In this document: positions 37,885-50,100 of the stretch, piece by piece
Layout: the number at the start of each line of letters is the position of its first letter
Numbering within the stretch: the first letter of the stretch is position 1
Assembly (NCBI RefSeq): GCF_004342175.1
Contig: NZ_SMAO01000004.1
Location: 434,001 to 498,000, forward strand
DNA length: 64,000 nt
Direction: 5' to 3'
From: Thiobaca trueperi
GTDB taxonomy: Bacteria; Pseudomonadota; Gammaproteobacteria; Chromatiales; Chromatiaceae
Program-made: the position numbers and the translations under genes
The notes under the pieces: generated by a model
The model's input: only the letters and a program-made list of their open reading frames with translations
Database searches by the model: none
What the model was told of the DNA's origin: nothing

Positions 37885-38099
37885 GGGCGACCTTTGGCGT
37901 CTCTGTCTCGATTGATCACTTGAAATCATGGGGACGAATCGAGCCCCCGCTCCGAGCCTGTTGCCGGCTCACAATACGACAGATCGAACGGAAATTCACT
38001 GCCCGGCGCGGGTCCGGTTGGCAAAATGCCCGCCCTGGCGTGGCGCGATATGCGATCCTTGTCCGAATACCGCTTTCAGCGTCATTCCCGGATCCATCC

Positions 38100-39512
38100 A
38101 TGTCGTTTGCCAGTCCCCGCTCGTCGCGTCGCCTTCCCATTCCCACGCCGGTCCAGCGTTGGGGTCTGCTGCTTGGCGTGTTCGCCTTTGTCGCCGCACT
38201 GCTGGTCGAGATCCCCGGACTGGAGCCTGCCGGGCAGCGGATGCTGGCCATCTTTCTGCTCGCGATCCTGCTCTGGGTGACTGAGGCGATCCCGCTCTAT
38301 GCCACGGCGGCGCTGGTGATCCTGCTCGAAGTGCTGATGCTCTCGGATCAGGCGCTGATGGCGACGGCGGGCAAACTGCCACCGGCGGCGAGCTATTTCG
38401 CGGCCCTGGCGAATCCGGTCATCATGCTCTTTCTCGGCGGCTTTCTGATCGCCGACGGCGCGCACAAATACGGCCTGGATCGCAGCCTCGCCGCCATCAT
38501 GCTGCGCCCCTTCGCCGGCAACGCGCGCCGCTCGCTGCTGGGGCTGATGACGATCACTGCGCTGCTGTCGATGTTCGTCTCCAATACCGCGACCACGGCG
38601 ACCATGTTCGCCGTGGTCATCCCGATCCTCGCCGCGCTGCCGGGCGGGCGGGCGCGTACCGGGGTCGCGCTGGCGATTCCGGTCGCCGCCAACATCGGCG
38701 GCATCGGCACCCCGGTCGGCACTCCACCCAATGCCATCGCGCTCGCGGCGCTCCAGGCGCAGGGGCAGGGCGTGTCATTCATCGGCTGGATGGCGCTGGC
38801 CGTGCCGCTGATGCTGATCCTGCTGCTGTTCGCCTGGTGGTTTCTGGCCTATCGCTATGTCCCCAAAGATGCATCCCTGGGGCTCGAACTCGACGCCGAC
38901 TTCGACCGCTCCCCGGCGGCAATCCTCTTTTATGTCATCGCCGGGACGACGATCCTGCTCTGGCTCACCGAACCCCTGCACGGTATTTCGTCCTCCACGG
39001 TTGGCTTCATGCCGGTGGTCGCCCTGCTCGCCACGCAGGTCATGGGCGCGGACGATCTCAGACGACTGCAATGGCCGGTGCTCTGGCTGGTCGCCGGGGG
39101 GATCGCGCTGGGCACGGGCATCGGTTACAGCGGGCTCGATGTCTGGCTGATCGGTCTGGTGGCCTGGGAGACGCTGCCGCTGGCCCTGTTGCTGCTGTTG
39201 CTGGTCGCCATCGCGGTTGGGCTTGCGACCGTCATCTCCCATTCGGCGACGGCGAATCTGCTGGTGCCGCTGGCCCTGAGTCTGGCCGTCGGTCTGCCGA
39301 TCGACACCACGGCGGTGGGGGTCATGGTCGCGCTGGCCTGTTCGCTGGCGATGGCCCTGCCCATCTCCACCCCGCCCAATGCGCTCGCCTATGCCACCGG
39401 CGAGGTGCCGACCTCCGAGATGATCCTGAGCGGCATCGTGATCGGCGGATTCGGCGCGTTGCTGCTGGCCCTTTTGATGCCGACGGTCTGGGGTGCGCTG
39501 GGGCTGTTGTGA
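38100..39512 (+). CDS. SLC13/DASS-family anion transporter
   Basis: 470 residues with about 11-12 hydrophobic segments and two inverted halves. The DASS substrate/Na+ motifs appear as FVSNTATTATM in the first half and VISHSATANLL in the second, each followed by a T-P-P-N turn (GTPVGTPPNAIAL and PISTPPNALAY). Members carry dicarboxylates, citrate, sulfate or other anions with Na+ across the inner membrane. Start at the ATG 38100; the frame is open further upstream but overlaps the divergent CoA-binding gene. Substrate not determinable; sulfate or a C4-dicarboxylate would both fit. Confidence 0.92.
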   Translation: MSFASPRSSRRLPIPTPVQRWGLLLGVFAFVAALLVEIPGLEPAGQRMLAIFLLAILLWVTEAIPLYATAALVILLEVLMLSDQALMATAGKLPPAASYFAALANPVIMLFLGGFLIADGAHKYGLDRSLAAIMLRPFAGNARRSLLGLMTITALLSMFVSNTATTATMFAVVIPILAALPGGRARTGVALAIPVAANIGGIGTPVGTPPNAIALAALQAQGQGVSFIGWMALAVPLMLILLLFAWWFLAYRYVPKDASLGLELDADFDRSPAAILFYVIAGTTILLWLTEPLHGISSSTVGFMPVVALLATQVMGADDLRRLQWPVLWLVAGGIALGTGIGYSGLDVWLIGLVAWETLPLALLLLLLVAIAVGLATVISHSATANLLVPLALSLAVGLPIDTTAVGVMVALACSLAMALPISTPPNALAYATGEVPTSEMILSGIVIGGFGALLLALLMPTVWGALGLL

Positions 39513-39534
39513 GCGTCAGGCGATGCCGCGCCGG

Positions 39535-42500
39535 TCACTGCGGCTGGCGTGCGGGGGCGAGGATGGATTCCAGCCGTTGCAGTCCCTCCCGGATCCTGGC
39601 GACGCCAGCATGGATCGCATCGAGCTGCGACGCCGGATCCTCCTCGGATTTGAGCAACTGCTCGACATCGCAGGCCAGTCCCGAGATCTCGGTCAGGCCG
39701 AGCGTGGCGGCGCAGCCCTTGAGACTGTGGGCCATGCGTTTTGCCGCGATCCGGTCGCCGGCATCCAGCACCTGCTCGATCTCGGCCATTTGCAGGCTCT
39801 GGGCATCGACGAGCTGACGCAGCAGGGTGAGATATTTGAGCGGGTTGCCCCGGAGTCTGGCGAGTCCGGCATCGACATCCATGTCGGGCAGCGTCCGCAG
39901 CGCCTGGATGATCTGCGCATTGTCCGGCTCCGGTACTGGTGGCGCGGTCCCTGTCGGGGTGAATTCGCCCTCGCTGCGTGCGGCGGAAGAGAGCCACTGG
40001 AGCAGTGCGGCATAGAGCCGGTCGGGCTCGACCGGTTTGATCAGCATGTCATTCATGCCAGCGGCCAGGCAAGCTTGTCGGTCCTCGGCAAAGGCATTCG
40101 CGGTCAGGGCGACGATGGGGCGCTCGGCCCACTGGGGCAGGGTGCGGATGATCCGCGTGGCTTCGAGCCCGCCGATCTCCGGCATCTGCATGTCCATCAG
40201 GATGAGGTCGAAGGTCTGGTGTCGCGCCCGCTCGACGGCCTCGCGACCGTTCTCGACGACGCAGACATCCATCTCGACGGCGTGGAGCATCTCCAGGACG
40301 ACCTCGATGTTGATCGGGTTGTCTTCGGCAAGCAGCAAACGTGCGCCCCGATGCCGTGAACGCAGCATGGCTTCGGCTCCGGCGACGGTCTTCGCCGGCG
40401 GCGGAATGGGCATGGGGCCGTGTCCGCGCTGGAGCGGGACAATGAACCAGAAGGTGCTGCCGACCCCGGGGGTACTGTCCAGCCCAACCCGTCCGCCCAT
40501 GAGTTCCGCCAGACGCCTGGTCAGGGCGAGCCCGAGGCCGGTACCGCCAAAGCGGCGTGAGGTTGAGCCGTCGGCCTGCTCGAATGTCTGAAAAAGACGG
40601 TTCTGCTGCTCAGGGGTGAGACCGATGCCCGTATCTTCCACCTCGAAGCGCACCATGAGTGCATCACCCTGCTCCTCCAGGAGGATGGAGCGCAGACAGA
40701 CCCTTCCCTGCTCGGTGAACTTGACGGCGTTGCTGGCAAAGTTGAGCAGCGCCTGACGCAGGCGGGTGACGTCGCCCCGCAGCCACAGGGGCACGCCATC
40801 TGCATCCACCTCAAGCGTCAGGCCTTTGCCGATGGCCGAATCCCGGACGATGGAGGCGACGCTGTCGAGTACGGATGACAGGTGAAAGTTGTTGTGTTCC
40901 AGATCCATGCGTCCGGCCTCGATCTTCGAGAGATCGAGGATGTCGTTGATGAGCGACAGCAGGTGCCGTCCCGCGATCTCCATCTTGTCGAGCCGCTGCA
41001 TCTGCGACGGCGAGACCCCTTCCTTCCTGAGCAGGTGATTGAGCCCGAGAATGGCGTTGAGCGGGGTGCGGATCTCGTGCGACATGTTGGCCAGGAATGC
41101 GCTCTTGGCCGCGTTCGCCGCCTCGGACGCCTCCTTGGCCTGGAGCAGGGCCGCCTCCGCCTCCTTGCGGTGTGCGATGTCGGACATGAAGGCGATCAGC
41201 CGGGGCGCGGCGCACTCGCCGTCGGCATGGTAGTAGATGGTCATTTCGACCGGACGCCGCCGCCCGTCCCTGGTCAGGTGTTCGGTCTCGAACTGGACAT
41301 GACCGCGTTTCCTGATGTCCTGGACCGTTCGGGCGTAGATCTCCGGGGGGAAATTCGGGTCGATGTCCGAGACGTGCAGACTCAGCAGTTCTTCGAGGCT
41401 GTAGCCCAGGAATTCCGCTGAGAAACGGTTGGCATGGATGAAGCGTCCGCTCGCAAAGTCCGCCCAGGTGATGCCGATGCCCACGCTGTCCATCGCAAAC
41501 TGGGTGTCCTGCAACCGGGTGTGAGCCGCCAGCAGGTCGGCGGTGCGCTGCTGCACGCGCTGTTCAAGCTCGGCGTTGAGCCGTCTGAGCGAATCCTCGG
41601 CCTCCTTGCGTGAAGAGACGTCGATGCCGACCCCGACCAGCACCGGCTGACCGCCCATGTTGATCGGTCGGCTGGTGAAATGGAATGGAATGCCCGGCCT
41701 GTTTGCGGTTACGACCGTTGCGTCGGCCTCGACCGCTGTCCCGGTTGCGGCAGCGGCGAATGCGGCCTCGATGCGCTCGCCGATCAGTTGCCGGTCATCG
41801 CCCACGAAGAAATCGAGCGCATTCCGTCCCGTCAGCGCATCGGGGGCGCAGCCGATGATGCGCTCCAGCGTCCGGTTCCAGTAGAGCAGGTTGCCGTCCC
41901 GGTCCAGGGCGTAGCAGATGCCGGGGATCGATTCCATGATGGTCTCGCGGAAGCGGCGTTCCTCGCGCAAGGCGGCCTCGGCCGCTTTGCGGCCTGTGAT
42001 GTCGTGCCAGATCGCCGTCAGGAGCCGTTGACCACGGATCTGGAGCGGGCGATTGCTGACCCAGGTGTCGCGCGGGCGTCCGTCCTTGTGCCGATGACGC
42101 ACCTCGAAGCGACTGAGCGTCCCCTCCAGGATGCGCGCCATGATCTGTCTGACGTCCTCTTCCCCGTGGTCGAACTGGAGATCGAACAGGGTCAGATCGG
42201 CGAATTCCTGACGGCTGTAGCCGACCAGTTCACAGGCGGCGTCGTTGAACTCCATGAAACGGCAGGTCTCGGGATCGATCAGGACAATGCCGTCCCCGGC
42301 CTGACTCACGATGGACGAATAGAGGTCTTCGCGCATTTGCAGCGCATCGAGCGTTTCCCGCTGGCGGGTGATGTCGCGGGCGATGCCGAGCACGCCGATG
42401 AGCTTGCCCTGGGCGGTCTTCATCGGCGTCTTGATGGTCTCGAACAGACCGCGATAGCCGTCGCGGGCGAAGGTCAGCCATTCCTCGTTGAGGCTGGGGC

Positions 42501-43047
42501 CGTCAGCCTGCACCGCCAGACGGTCGTTGTTGCGGAAGAACTCGGCCAGTTCGCGATCCATGAACCGGTAGTCGTCCTGGCCGACGATGTCGGTTTCCTG
42601 ATGGCCGAAGAACTGCTCGAAGCGCGGATTGCAGGCGATATAGACGCCGTTCGGATCCTTGAGCCAGACCAGATCCGGGATGGTGTCCATCAGGGTGCGC
42701 AGCAGACCGCGATTCTCCTCCGCGCGTCTGAACTGCAACCAGACGAGCAGGAGCAGGGTCGTGAGAAAAAACAGTCCGCCGAGAAGGGCATAATCGAGGA
42801 GCGTTTTCCGCCATTGCTCCAGGTTGCCGCTGATCTCGCGCAGATTGACATCGATCCGGCCCGCTGCGTCGCCGCTGTCGCGGTCGATGGCCGGCGTCAG
42901 GCTCTGCATCTTGAGATGCACCTCGGTTGCCAGGCGGCGCGTGTCCTCCAGGGCCGCACCGACCAGGATCAGGCCGGTGACCAGACTCAGGACGGCTGAC
43001 AGGGCGATCAGGGTTGTGACGAAGCGGTGCGTGCCGGGGATTCTCAT
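39535..43047 (-). CDS. Hybrid sensor histidine kinase (PASx4-HisKA-HATPase-REC-HPt)
   Basis: 1170 residues from the ATG at 43047, placed just before the first TM (about 10-32); a second TM lies at about 88-104. Four PAS/PAC modules follow (about 115-230, 240-350, 365-480, 515-630), each closing with a D-I-(T/S)-x-R-K-type linker. Then come HisKA with H657 ([13 protein letters not shown]), HATPase with [13 protein letters not shown] and GGTGLGL, a receiver with D952 (LILMDMQMP) and an HPt domain with H1107 (AHSLKG). This is a full internal phosphorelay that needs a separate output regulator. Start choice is uncertain because no good ribosome site is seen; upstream in-frame ATGs exist. Divergent from the GGDEF-EAL gene across a 319-base gap. 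Confidence 0.9.
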   Translation of the reverse strand: MRIPGTHRFVTTLIALSAVLSLVTGLILVGAALEDTRRLATEVHLKMQSLTPAIDRDSGDAAGRIDVNLREISGNLEQWRKTLLDYALLGGLFFLTTLLLLVWLQFRRAEENRGLLRTLMDTIPDLVWLKDPNGVYIACNPRFEQFFGHQETDIVGQDDYRFMDRELAEFFRNNDRLAVQADGPSLNEEWLTFARDGYRGLFETIKTPMKTAQGKLIGVLGIARDITRQRETLDALQMREDLYSSIVSQAGDGIVLIDPETCRFMEFNDAACELVGYSRQEFADLTLFDLQFDHGEEDVRQIMARILEGTLSRFEVRHRHKDGRPRDTWVSNRPLQIRGQRLLTAIWHDITGRKAAEAALREERRFRETIMESIPGICYALDRDGNLLYWNRTLERIIGCAPDALTGRNALDFFVGDDRQLIGERIEAAFAAAATGTAVEADATVVTANRPGIPFHFTSRPINMGGQPVLVGVGIDVSSRKEAEDSLRRLNAELEQRVQQRTADLLAAHTRLQDTQFAMDSVGIGITWADFASGRFIHANRFSAEFLGYSLEELLSLHVSDIDPNFPPEIYARTVQDIRKRGHVQFETEHLTRDGRRRPVEMTIYYHADGECAAPRLIAFMSDIAHRKEAEAALLQAKEASEAANAAKSAFLANMSHEIRTPLNAILGLNHLLRKEGVSPSQMQRLDKMEIAGRHLLSLINDILDLSKIEAGRMDLEHNNFHLSSVLDSVASIVRDSAIGKGLTLEVDADGVPLWLRGDVTRLRQALLNFASNAVKFTEQGRVCLRSILLEEQGDALMVRFEVEDTGIGLTPEQQNRLFQTFEQADGSTSRRFGGTGLGLALTRRLAELMGGRVGLDSTPGVGSTFWFIVPLQRGHGPMPIPPPAKTVAGAEAMLRSRHRGARLLLAEDNPINIEVVLEMLHAVEMDVCVVENGREAVERARHQTFDLILMDMQMPEIGGLEATRIIRTLPQWAERPIVALTANAFAEDRQACLAAGMNDMLIKPVEPDRLYAALLQWLSSAARSEGEFTPTGTAPPVPEPDNAQIIQALRTLPDMDVDAGLARLRGNPLKYLTLLRQLVDAQSLQMAEIEQVLDAGDRIAAKRMAHSLKGCAATLGLTEISGLACDVEQLLKSEEDPASQLDAIHAGVARIREGLQRLESILAPARQPQ

Positions 43048-43366
43048 AGCGATGCGGTGATCCAGAGCGTCCGAGATAGATGCCGCGCGCAGCATGAGCG
43101 GGCCACAGATCTGGCCGACCCTGGATTTTCGCTGCACTGAGGGTCGGTTATCATACGAAAAAAGCGTGGCCCATTGGATTCGGCGTCGCACTGCACCACT
43201 TAGGACCGGCTCAAAAATTAAGTGAAACGGCTCGACGAAAGAACACCGCTGCCACGGTCGTTGTCGTTGTCGTTGTCGTTGTCGATTACGACAACGATCA
43301 GATCATGGCTCATGCTTTGGCGCGCATGACCCCTCACATTCCCCTGGCTCGTATGGGCGCGACACC
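43048..43366. other. Divergent promoter region between hybrid kinase and GGDEF-EAL gene
   Basis: A 319-base gap between two divergent signalling genes. It contains the GTCGTT-family repeat at 43258-43297 and, near 43200-43240, a more AT-rich tract (TCAAAAATTAAGTGAAAC) where promoters for either gene could lie. No small gene is evident. Part of the kinase-proximal side may instead be N-terminal coding sequence if the kinase starts upstream. Confidence 0.5.
43258..43297. repeat. GTCGTT-family hairpin with TTGTCG tandem repeat, copy B
   Basis: GTC-G followed by four exact TTGTCG units (43261-43284), then ATTACGACAACGATC, which can fold back on the hexamer array (for example CGTTGTCG with CGACAACG). 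The hexamer number could vary by slippage. Same family as the copies at 16.9 and 53.6 kb. Confidence 0.75.
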
Positions 43367-46300
43367 ATGGCATCCGGCGACACGATTTACCTGCGACCCG
43401 ATGGCCGGGCGCTGACCTCCAGACTTCGCGCGATTCTTCTGCCCCTGACCGGCTCCCTGCTCGTGGTGATCGCCATCGGGTCGGTGGATCGCTGGATCGT
43501 GGAGCCTGCGTTTGCCCGGTTGCAGCATGCACAGGCCATTGAGGATCTCCAGCGCGCCGCAGGTGCACTCAGGGGCGAGCTGCGTCAGCTTGGCGGCACC
43601 CTGGCCGACTGGTCGAATTGGGATGACACCTATCGGTTCGCCGCTGACGGCAATGCGGACTATATCCAGAATAATTTCAGCAACTGGCCGATGCTGGAGA
43701 GTGGCACCCGGATCAATCTCTGCCTGGTCCTGTCGGCGCGCGGACAGGTCGTTTACCGGGGCGGGCATGTGGCCGAGCGTGGAGGCGAGCTGATCCCGGA
43801 GCAGTTCGCCGGAGACCGGGTTTCCGGCATCGAGTGGCTGCGCCCGGTATGGGCTGAGGGGCGGTCCATCGCGGGTCTGCTTGACACCGAGGCGGGATTC
43901 TATTTCGTCTCGGCGGGGTCCATCCTGACCACAGAGGGCACCGGTCCATCCAGGGGCGGACTGCTCATGGCGCGCCGGCTCTCGACCGCGCTCCTGCATG
44001 AGCTGGCGGAGCGGGTCCAGGTGGATTTCATGCTCTTCGCTCAGGGCGATTCACGTCTGAGCCCGGCGGAGCAGGGGCTCTGGCAGCGGCTCCAGCCGGG
44101 TCAGCCCTGGATCGATCCGGATCGCGCCGACCCTGATTTTGTGTACGATTTGATGACGGATCTTGACGGGCGGCCTGCCTTCCTGCTGCGCGCCCCGATC
44201 CGCCAGGATATTTCGCAGGTCGCCCGGCAGACCAGCGACACCCTGATCGGTACGCTTGGCTTGAGCGCGATCACACTGTTTCTCCTGATCGCCTGGATTA
44301 ACCGGCGCAATCCTTACGGCGCTTCAGGCGCCAGCGTGGCCCATGCCTGGGCCGGGGCGACGCTGGTGGTCGTGATCGGTCTGGCCCTGACCCTTGGGAT
44401 CTTCTCTGAGCTGCAACGTCTCTCCTCGCATCCGTTTGACGCCGCATGGATCCTGGTTGCCGGCTCTCTCGTGACCGGTTTGTGCGCCCTCTATCTCTAT
44501 TCGCTGCTGGCGCAGCAGATCCGTGCCGAGGCATTGATCGCGAGCCGCACCGCCGAGCTTGCGGAACGCGAGTCGCGCTTGCGCGGCATCGTCAGCCATG
44601 CACCGATCGCCATTGGTGTCTTCGAACTCCAGTCAGATGACGCCCTGATCCTGATCGAAGCCAATGCGGCGGTCGATCACATTCTGCAACGTCCGTGCAG
44701 CCAGCGGCTCGGGATCTCACTGGAGGAGCTGCTGCCTGCGGTCACGGCGACCGAGCGGCCGCGAATCTACCGCCAACTGGCCCGGCATGGGGGTACGCAT
44801 CACTGGGAGGCGGTCGCCTACCGCGACGAGATCGTCTCCAGGGACTACGAGATCACGGCCTTTCAGAGTGCGCCCAACACCGTGACCGCGATGCTGACCG
44901 ACATCACCGAGCGTCGCCAGGCCCAGCGCACACTGGAACAGCGCGACCGCCTGCTGCAGGCGACCGCAGCGGCGCTGGCCGAGCTGCTGTCTGACCCGGC
45001 ATTCGATTGCGCCATCCAGTCCGCCCTGGAGATCCTGGGGCGTGCGGTGGGGGCTGATCGGGCCTATGTCTTTCAGAATCGTCAGCATGCCCGGACGGGG
45101 CGGCGTCAGGCAGAGTGGCTGAACGCCTGGCGCGCCCCGCCGCTTGACTCTTCCCCGCCAGATCCGTCGCTGCGCGTCCTGGACTATGAGCCGGTCTTTG
45201 CCGGCTGGTGGGAGCGCCTGTCGGCGGGTCACTCGATTGCCGGGAGTCTCGGTGAGCTGCCAGCTCCGGTGGTGGCATTCCTTGCCCCGCAGGGGATCAA
45301 CTCGCTGCTGATCCTGCCGATTCTCGTCCAGGGCCAGTTCTGGGGTGTCATCGGGTTCGCTGACTGCGGCATCGGTCGCGCCTGGACGACGGCCGAAGAC
45401 AGCGTCCTGCGCGCCGTCGCGTCCGCACTCGGCAGTACCTATATCCGCCACCAGGCCGAATCGCGTCAGCGTCTGGCCTCGGCGGTCTTCGAGTCAGTCA
45501 GCGAATCGCTCATCGTCACCGACGCCGAACGGCGGATTGTCGCGGTCAACCGGGCCTTCACCGAGATCACCGGGTACGAAGAGGCCGAAGTGCTGGGTCT
45601 TGACCCACGGCTTCTGAAATCCGGGCATCACCCGGACAGCTTCTACAAAGCGGTCTGGGACTGTCTGGCCAGTCAGGGCCGCTGGCAGGGCGAGTTCATC
45701 AACCGCTGTAAAGACGGCGGGTTGTCGGTGGTTCTGTCAACCCTCACCGAGGTCCGCGATGAGTCCGGGAAACTGACTCACTATGTCGGCACCGCCAATG
45801 ACATCACATCCCAGAAGGAGGCCGAGCAGCGGATCGAACATCTTGCCTATTTTGACCCGCTGACCGATCTCCCCAACCGCGCGCTTCTGACTCAACGCGC
45901 CGAACAGGCGCTGTCGCTGGCGACACGCAACCGCCGCTCCGTGGCCCTGCTGTTCATGGATCTCGACGCCTTCAAGGATGTGAACGATTCGCTCGGTCAC
46001 AGCGCGGGGGATCAGCTCCTGATACAGGCGACCAGGCGTCTGGCGGCCTTTGTCCGCGAATCCGACACCCTGTGCCGTCTCGGCGGCGATGAGTTCGTCC
46101 TGCTGCTGCCGGAGACCGAGCAAACGGGCGCGGAAGAGGTCGCCCACAAGGTGCTCAGAGCGTTCAGGGCGCCTTTTCTGCTTGCGCCGCATGAGTTGTC
46201 AGTCACCCTGTCAATCGGGATCGCCCTCGCGCCTCAGGACGCCACGACCATCGGTGATCTGCTGAAAAATGCGGACACGGCCCTCTATCAGGCGAAAGGC

Positions 46301-47173
46301 GGCGGACGCAATACGGTCGTCTTCTTCAATCAGGACATGAATCGCGCCGCCGTCGAGCGACTCACACTGAGCGGTGAGCTGCGCGTGGCGCTGGCTGCCG
46401 GTCAGTTGCGCGCCCATTATCAACCCAAGGTGAATCTGGCCGACGGTCGCCTGCTGGGGGCCGAGGCGCTGGTGCGCTGGGAGCATCCCAGCCGGGGGCT
46501 GCTGCCGCCGGGCGCCTTCATCCCGGTGGCGGAATCCAGTCATCTGATCGTCGAGATCGGTGACTGGATGCTGTCCGAGGTCTGTCGCCAGTTGGTCGCC
46601 TGGCGTCAGGCCGGCTATCCGCCCGTGCCGGTGGCGGTGAATCTTGCGGCGAAACACTTCCGCAGTCCCAACCTGACGCAGCAGATCGCGGATCTCCTGG
46701 CGACACACGACCTGCCGGCCCAATGGCTCGCGCTTGAACTAACCGAATCGACACTCCTGGATTCCGAAGCGACGACCATGGAAACCCTGACGTCATTGCA
46801 GACGCTCGGCATCCGACTGGCGATTGACGATTTCGGCACCGGCTATTCCAGTCTCAGCTATCTGCGCGATCTCCCCATCGATGCACTCAAGATCGACCGT
46901 CGCTTTGTTCAGGAACTGGAGAGTCGCGCGGATGATCGCGTCTTTGTCTCGACCATCATCGCGCTCGGCCATGCACTCGGACTCGCGGTCATCGCCGAAG
47001 GGGTGGAAACCGAGGAGCAGCGCGCGATTCTCCGCGAACAGGGCTGCGATCAGGCCCAGGGTTTCTTCTTCGCGCGCCCCCTGTGCCCGGAACGATTTGC
47101 GCATGACTGGCTGGTCGATTCCGGCATGACCGAGACTCATGCTGTCCGCACCGAAGCCAGCGGACTCAAATGA
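43367..47173 (+). CDS. CHASE4-PAS-GAF-PAS diguanylate cyclase/phosphodiesterase (GGDEF-EAL)
   Basis: 1268 residues. TM at about 22-42, then a CHASE4-like periplasmic sensor (DWSNWDDTYRFA, FSNWP), a TM block of three helices about 285-385, a PAS (about 400-520), a GAF (about 535-700), a second PAS/PAC (about 705-825), GGDEF near 906-910 and EAL near 1033. The cyclase motif is intact (RLGGDEFVLL) and preceded by a RESD inhibitory-site motif at the correct five-residue distance. The EAL half has EALVRW, the NLAAKHF and DDFGTGYSSL segments and KIDRRFV. Both activities could be functional, so it tunes c-di-GMP in response to an extracytoplasmic ligand. Followed 18 bases later by a hybrid kinase. 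Confidence 0.94.
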   Translation: MASGDTIYLRPDGRALTSRLRAILLPLTGSLLVVIAIGSVDRWIVEPAFARLQHAQAIEDLQRAAGALRGELRQLGGTLADWSNWDDTYRFAADGNADYIQNNFSNWPMLESGTRINLCLVLSARGQVVYRGGHVAERGGELIPEQFAGDRVSGIEWLRPVWAEGRSIAGLLDTEAGFYFVSAGSILTTEGTGPSRGGLLMARRLSTALLHELAERVQVDFMLFAQGDSRLSPAEQGLWQRLQPGQPWIDPDRADPDFVYDLMTDLDGRPAFLLRAPIRQDISQVARQTSDTLIGTLGLSAITLFLLIAWINRRNPYGASGASVAHAWAGATLVVVIGLALTLGIFSELQRLSSHPFDAAWILVAGSLVTGLCALYLYSLLAQQIRAEALIASRTAELAERESRLRGIVSHAPIAIGVFELQSDDALILIEANAAVDHILQRPCSQRLGISLEELLPAVTATERPRIYRQLARHGGTHHWEAVAYRDEIVSRDYEITAFQSAPNTVTAMLTDITERRQAQRTLEQRDRLLQATAAALAELLSDPAFDCAIQSALEILGRAVGADRAYVFQNRQHARTGRRQAEWLNAWRAPPLDSSPPDPSLRVLDYEPVFAGWWERLSAGHSIAGSLGELPAPVVAFLAPQGINSLLILPILVQGQFWGVIGFADCGIGRAWTTAEDSVLRAVASALGSTYIRHQAESRQRLASAVFESVSESLIVTDAERRIVAVNRAFTEITGYEEAEVLGLDPRLLKSGHHPDSFYKAVWDCLASQGRWQGEFINRCKDGGLSVVLSTLTEVRDESGKLTHYVGTANDITSQKEAEQRIEHLAYFDPLTDLPNRALLTQRAEQALSLATRNRRSVALLFMDLDAFKDVNDSLGHSAGDQLLIQATRRLAAFVRESDTLCRLGGDEFVLLLPETEQTGAEEVAHKVLRAFRAPFLLAPHELSVTLSIGIALAPQDATTIGDLLKNADTALYQAKGGGRNTVVFFNQDMNRAAVERLTLSGELRVALAAGQLRAHYQPKVNLADGRLLGAEALVRWEHPSRGLLPPGAFIPVAESSHLIVEIGDWMLSEVCRQLVAWRQAGYPPVPVAVNLAAKHFRSPNLTQQIADLLATHDLPAQWLALELTESTLLDSEATTMETLTSLQTLGIRLAIDDFGTGYSSLSYLRDLPIDALKIDRRFVQELESRADDRVFVSTIIALGHALGLAVIAEGVETEEQRAILREQGCDQAQGFFFARPLCPERFAHDWLVDSGMTETHAVRTEASGLK

Positions 47174-47191
47174 CCATTACTGGACGCAACC

Positions 47192-50100
47192 ATGGCTTCC
47201 TCAGAAGACAGTGATTTGACAGACCCCGACAGCCGCCAGGCAAAGATTCATGCGCGTGCGCGTGCGGTACTCAGTCGCGGGGACTTCGACTGGGCGGAAA
47301 AAAATCTGATCGAAGGCGAGGTGGATTTCGCCGAGCTGATCGAGAATCTGCGGATCTACCACGCCGAACTGGAGCTGCAGAACGCCGAACTGCGGGCGAC
47401 CCAGGTCAGCGCCGAGCGTCTGGCGACCCGTTACAGCTCGCTCTTTTACGGCATCCCGCTGGCGATTCTGATCGTCGATCGCAATGGTCTGATCCTGGAT
47501 GCCAATCAGGAGGCGGCGCGGCTGTTCGGTCTGCGCAATCACCATTTGCGCAGCCATTATCTGCCCCGTCTGGTGGCGCGGGCGGCAGACGGCTGTCTCA
47601 ACGAGGCGTTGCGGCTGGCCGCGATGTCCGGCACCGCCCATACCAGACTGGACTTTCTCACCGCCAGTGGCGAGGGCTTCGCGGGCGAGATGCATGTCGC
47701 CCGTCTCCCGGCGGAGGACGAAGGCGACAGCCAGCTCATCTGCGCGATCATGGATCTGAGCGAAGGTCTGCGGCAGGAGGCGGACATTCGCGCCGCCTAC
47801 GCCCGCTTGCGTGAGAGCGAGACCCGCTATCGCATCCTTGCCGACCATTCGGCGGACTGGGACTTCTGGATGACCCCGGACGGGCGATATGGCTATGTCT
47901 CGCCTGTCTGCGAGTCCATCTGCGGCCATGGACCGGACGCCTTTCTCGCCGATCCCGAACTCATGGATCGTTTGATTCATCCCGAGGATCTGCCGCGCTG
48001 GCAGGCGCACCGATCCCTGGATCAGGATGCCGGCGGCGCTGAGTGTGCGACGCAGGGGTTCACGCTGGAGCTGCGTCTCTGTCGCGCCGATGGCGAGGTG
48101 CGCTGGATCGAGCATCAGTGTCGTGCCATCCGCGATGCGGATGGCACCGATCTGGGCTGGCGCGGCGTCAACCGCGACATCAGCGACCGCAAGGCGCAGC
48201 AGCGCGCCCTGCAGGAACGCGAGGAGATCTACAGCGCCATCGTCAACCAGACGACGGAAGGCATCGTGCTGATCGACGCCGAGACCCGGCGCTTCATCGA
48301 GTTTAACGACGCCGCCTGTCAGGGACTCGGCTATACGCGCGAGGAGTTTGCACGGCTGACCCTTGAACGCATTCAGGGCGTCTGGGGAGCGGATCGGGTG
48401 GCGGAGCAGACGCGCACGCTGATTGAGCAGGGCGGGGGCGTCTTCGAGGTGATTCATTGCACCAAAGCGGGCGAGATCCGTCACATGCGCGTCGCGAATC
48501 GCGTCCTTGAGATCCGCAACCGTCGCTATTTCGCGGCCATCTGGTACGACATCACCGAGCAACGGCAAACCGAAAGGATCTTCCAGGAAACCATGCTGTT
48601 TCTCCGGGAGAGCCAGTCCATCGCCCGACTGGGGGGCTGGAAAGCCAATCCCGTCACCGGCGCCTTGATGTGGACCGAGGCGATCTACCACCTGCTCGGA
48701 CATCCCCTGGATCAACCGCCAGATACGCTGGAGGAGGGGCTGAAATACTACGCGCCCGAATACCTGCCGCTGATCCGTCGCAAGCTTCAGGAGTCATGGG
48801 AGGCCAATACGCCCTTCACCATCGAATGCGAGATCATTCCCGCCTCGGGCCGGCGCTTCTGGGCGGAACTGCGCTGTGTCGGACGGGTGGAGGACGCCGG
48901 AGAGTCTTATCTGACAGGCACCTTCCAGGACATCAGTGAGCGCCGGGCGGCTGAAGCGGCGCTGCGCGAGAGCGAGGCCCGCTATCGGGCGATGGTCGAG
49001 AGTCAGGACGACGCCGTTTGCCGCTGGCTGCCCGACAGCACCCTGACCTTCGTCAACAGCGCCTACCGCGCGCTGTTCGCCGCCAGTGGCGAGAACCTGA
49101 TCGGGCGCCGCTGGTTTGACTTCATCCCCGAGGCCGAACGGGAAGCCGTGATCGCGAGTTACCGCAAACTCGCCGCCCAGCCGCAGACGCTGCGGTACGA
49201 CCATCCTTCCACCGCCCGCGATGGCACGATCCGGTGGTTGCAATGGGTGGATGTACCCTTGCTGGATGCTCAGGGCCAGTGTGTGGAATTTCAGTCGGTG
49301 GGCCGGGATGTCACCGAATCCAAACGGATTGCCGCCGAGCTGGAGCAGCATCGCGATCGCCTGGAGGAGCTGGTCGCCGCGCGCACGGCCGACCTGGAGA
49401 CCGCAAACCGCCAGCTTCTGATCAGCGACCTGCGGCTCAAGGCGATGTTCGAGATGAGCCAGCAGGCCGACACCATGGATGAAGGCGCCCTCCTGCAGCG
49501 CGGCATCGACGAGGCGGTGCGCCTGACCGGGAGCGAGATCGGTTATCTGCACTTCGTCAACGACGACCAGGATAGCCTCCAGTTCTCCACCTGGTCGAGC
49601 GGGACGCTCAGTCAGTGCAGCGCCGTCCATGACAACCATTATCCGATCTCCGCCGCCGGCGTCTGGGCGGACGCGGCGCGGTTGCGCCGCCCGGTCGTCC
49701 ACAACGATTATCAGGGACTGTCCGTGCGCCGCCATTATCCGGCGGGCCATGTCCATCTGATCCGTCATCTGGGGGCGCCGGTCGTCGAAGGCGATCAGAT
49801 CCGGGCATTGATCGGGGTCGGCAACAAACCGACCCCTTACGACGCGTCCGACGAGCATGAGCTTCAGCTCATCGCCGATGACCTCTGGCGCATCGTCATG
49901 CGCCGTCGCGCCGAGGCCGCGTTAGCCGCCGCCAAGGCGGCGGCGGAGCAGGCCAACCGCGCCAAAAGCACCTTTCTCGCCAATATGAGTCACGAGATCC
50001 GCACCCCGATGAATGCGATTCTGGGTCTGACCTATCTGCTCCAGCAGAAGGAGTCCGATCCAGGTCGCCGGGAACGGCTTGGCAAGATCGCCGACGCCTC

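Noticed and set aside
43261..43284. TTGTCG tandem array considered as a CRISPR or coding microsatellite
   Set aside because: Units are 6 bases with no spacers and the array is intergenic; it belongs to the hairpin repeat family.
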